From Citromicrobium sp. (GTDB lineage: Bacteria > Pseudomonadota > Alphaproteobacteria > Sphingomonadales > Sphingomonadaceae), in NCBI GenBank assembly GCA_002712945.1, contig PAVA01000062.1, forward strand, positions 1 through 15,314: 15,314 nucleotides of DNA. Direction: 5' to 3'. The position numbers and the translations under genes were made by a program. Position 1 is the first letter of the stretch; every line of letters starts with the position of its first letter. This document shows positions 14,651 through 15,314 of the stretch, one piece after another. The notes under the pieces are model-generated. The model was not told the DNA's origin and made no database searches. It was given only the letters and a program-made list of their open reading frames with translations.

Positions 14651-14932
14651 ATGGACACCCGGACGATCAACGAGTACCAGGCCGACCTGCAACGGGAGAT
14701 CGAGCGCGACCAGCGCTTCCTGCGCGACGCCAAGGCCACGGCGATCGCGGCGATCGAGGAGGAGCGACTGGCCGACGCTGCCGCCGCCCTCGACCACGCC
14801 CGCCACTACGGGACCGAGCTGCAGGGGCGCCGACGGGCCGCCGCACTGCTCGCCACGCTGGCCCAGGACCTCGCGAAAGACGCCGACCCGCGCGCCCTGA
14901 GCCAGGCGGCAGCCCAGAGCCTCGCAGGCTAG
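14651..14932 (+). CDS. Hypothetical 93-residue helical protein
   Basis: I do not recognise this protein. It is almost entirely helix-forming: INEYQADLQREIERDQRF and AKATAIAAIEEERLADAAA form a charged, alanine-rich stretch with coiled-coil character over about residues 5-45. A second helical block follows (GRRRAAALLATLAQDLAKD), and the tail is rich in alanine. It has no cysteine, signal peptide or membrane segment. The ATG at 14651 has AGAGGA 8 bases upstream. An in-frame ATG at 14489 would add 54 residues of low-complexity sequence and run over the promoter-like motif, so I reject it. A strong hairpin follows the stop, making it an independent unit. Confidence 0.65.
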   Translation: MDTRTINEYQADLQREIERDQRFLRDAKATAIAAIEEERLADAAAALDHARHYGTELQGRRRAAALLATLAQDLAKDADPRALSQAAAQSLAG

Positions 14933-14945
14933 GCCCGACAGGATC

Positions 14946-14970
14946 GCCCGCGCCACCCACCGGCGCGGGC
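14946..14970 (+). terminator. Hairpin after the 93-residue gene, no T-run
   Basis: GCCCGCGCC (14946-14954) pairs perfectly with GGCGCGGGC (14962-14970) around a 7-base loop, 13 bases after the stop codon. It lacks the T-run of a classic terminator. Such hairpins often end transcripts or protect their 3' ends in GC-rich bacteria, so the call rests on position and stem strength. Confidence 0.45.
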
Positions 14971-15039
14971 CGCACGGGTCCGCGGGCGCCTAGCGGCCCC
15001 GCGACGGCGAAAACGGTGGGGCAGGGCAGGGGGCGGCGG

Positions 15040-15080
15040 TTTCCGGGCGCTGCGCCGGGCCTGCCGCCACGGGCTAGGGT
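15040..15080 (+). promoter_or_regulatory. Bipartite promoter-like motif for the gene at 15114
   Basis: TTTCC starts at 15040 and TAGGGT at 15075, start-to-start distance 35. The ATG at 15114 is 33 bases after the TAGGGT box. It is one of two copies with an exact TAGGGT box (the other is at 13834), and the only one with both TTTCC and TAGGGT unaltered. Confidence 0.55.
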
Positions 15081-15113
15081 CGATCCTCATCCACAGCCCA
15101 CCGCGAGCCCGCC

Positions 15114-15314
15114 ATGCTGCAGAACTTCCTCGGGGCCTACCTGGCCCACCAGAACCTGGCCGCCTTCGCCAACTTCCCCGGCTGGTCCGACCCGGACGTG
15201 CAGGCCGCCCTGGCTGACCTCCCGGACGACATGATCCCGCCCGACCTCGCCGCGGGCCTCGAGCGCGCCACGCTCACCGCGTACTACACCCCCCCGCCCC
15301 TCGTCGAGGCGATC
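15114..15314 (+). CDS. N-terminus of a probable DNA adenine methyltransferase (partial)
   Basis: The frame is open from the ATG at 15114 to the window edge (67 residues). The end of the visible part, LERATLTAYYTPPPLVEAI, matches the YYTP-x-x-hydrophobic-V-x-x-I segment that opens the methyltransferase domain of many N6-adenine methylases, including the large methylase-helicase proteins of phages and plasmids. The preceding residues (GWSDPDVQAALADLPDDMIPPDLAAGLE) form a short acidic N-terminal helix region. The catalytic NPPY-type motif would lie beyond the window. The ribosome binding site is weak (a CGAG shortly before the ATG). A restriction-modification enzyme, an orphan methylase or a DarB-like methylase-helicase are all possible. 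Confidence 0.5.
   Translation, partial: MLQNFLGAYLAHQNLAAFANFPGWSDPDVQAALADLPDDMIPPDLAAGLERATLTAYYTPPPLVEAI

Overview
The window is GC-rich DNA that reads as part of a plasmid, chromid or other large accessory replicon of a gammaproteobacterium. A halophilic or sulfur-oxidising Ectothiorhodospiraceae-type host is my guess from base composition and the AddB-like family, not something the sequence proves. The evidence for a replicon is a replication and partition core. A large initiator-like gene (8656-10563, minus strand) diverges from a parA-parB operon (11254-13574, plus strand). Between them lies a 690-bp gene-free origin-like region with 21-bp iterons, AT-rich patches and three 73-bp tandem repeats. 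No rRNA, tRNA, CRISPR array or transposase was seen.

Layout. Positions 1-171 hold the basic C-terminus of an unidentified gene, then a terminator. Positions 277-6408 carry an AddB-like nuclease followed by an AddA/RecB-like helicase-nuclease; both keep their catalytic motifs, and together they would form a complete double-strand-end resection machine. Positions 6348-7708 (minus strand) hold three small genes: a probable lipoprotein with no good start codon, a 108-residue protein and a 134-residue protein, none with a recognised function. Positions 7941-8659 (plus strand) hold a divergent ArdB/KlcA-like antirestriction gene and a coupled small membrane protein that ends tail-to-tail with the initiator. 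Then come the initiator, the origin region and parAB. Beyond the parB terminator there is a conserved-type hypothetical (13869), a parS-like inverted repeat (14452), a helical small protein (14651) and the N-terminus of what looks like a DNA adenine methyltransferase (15114 to the window edge).

The most unusual signal is regulatory. Six plus-strand genes, spread from one end of the window to the other, are each preceded by the same bipartite motif: (T/C)TTCC, exactly 30 bases, then TAnnnT (mostly TAGGGT-like), 24-48 bases before the start codon. No -35 box at the normal spacing is visible. The replication and partition genes lack the motif. It looks like a shared promoter class for the accessory genes, through either an activator bound near -45 or a non-standard sigma factor.

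How the parts fit together (inference): the initiator acts on the iterons, and ParA/ParB segregate the replicon through a centromere. There are two candidate centromeres: a perfect 14-bp palindrome just after parB, and a Pseudomonas-like parS at 14452. The accessory genes probably protect or process DNA (end resection, antirestriction, methylation), as expected of a mobile or self-protecting element.
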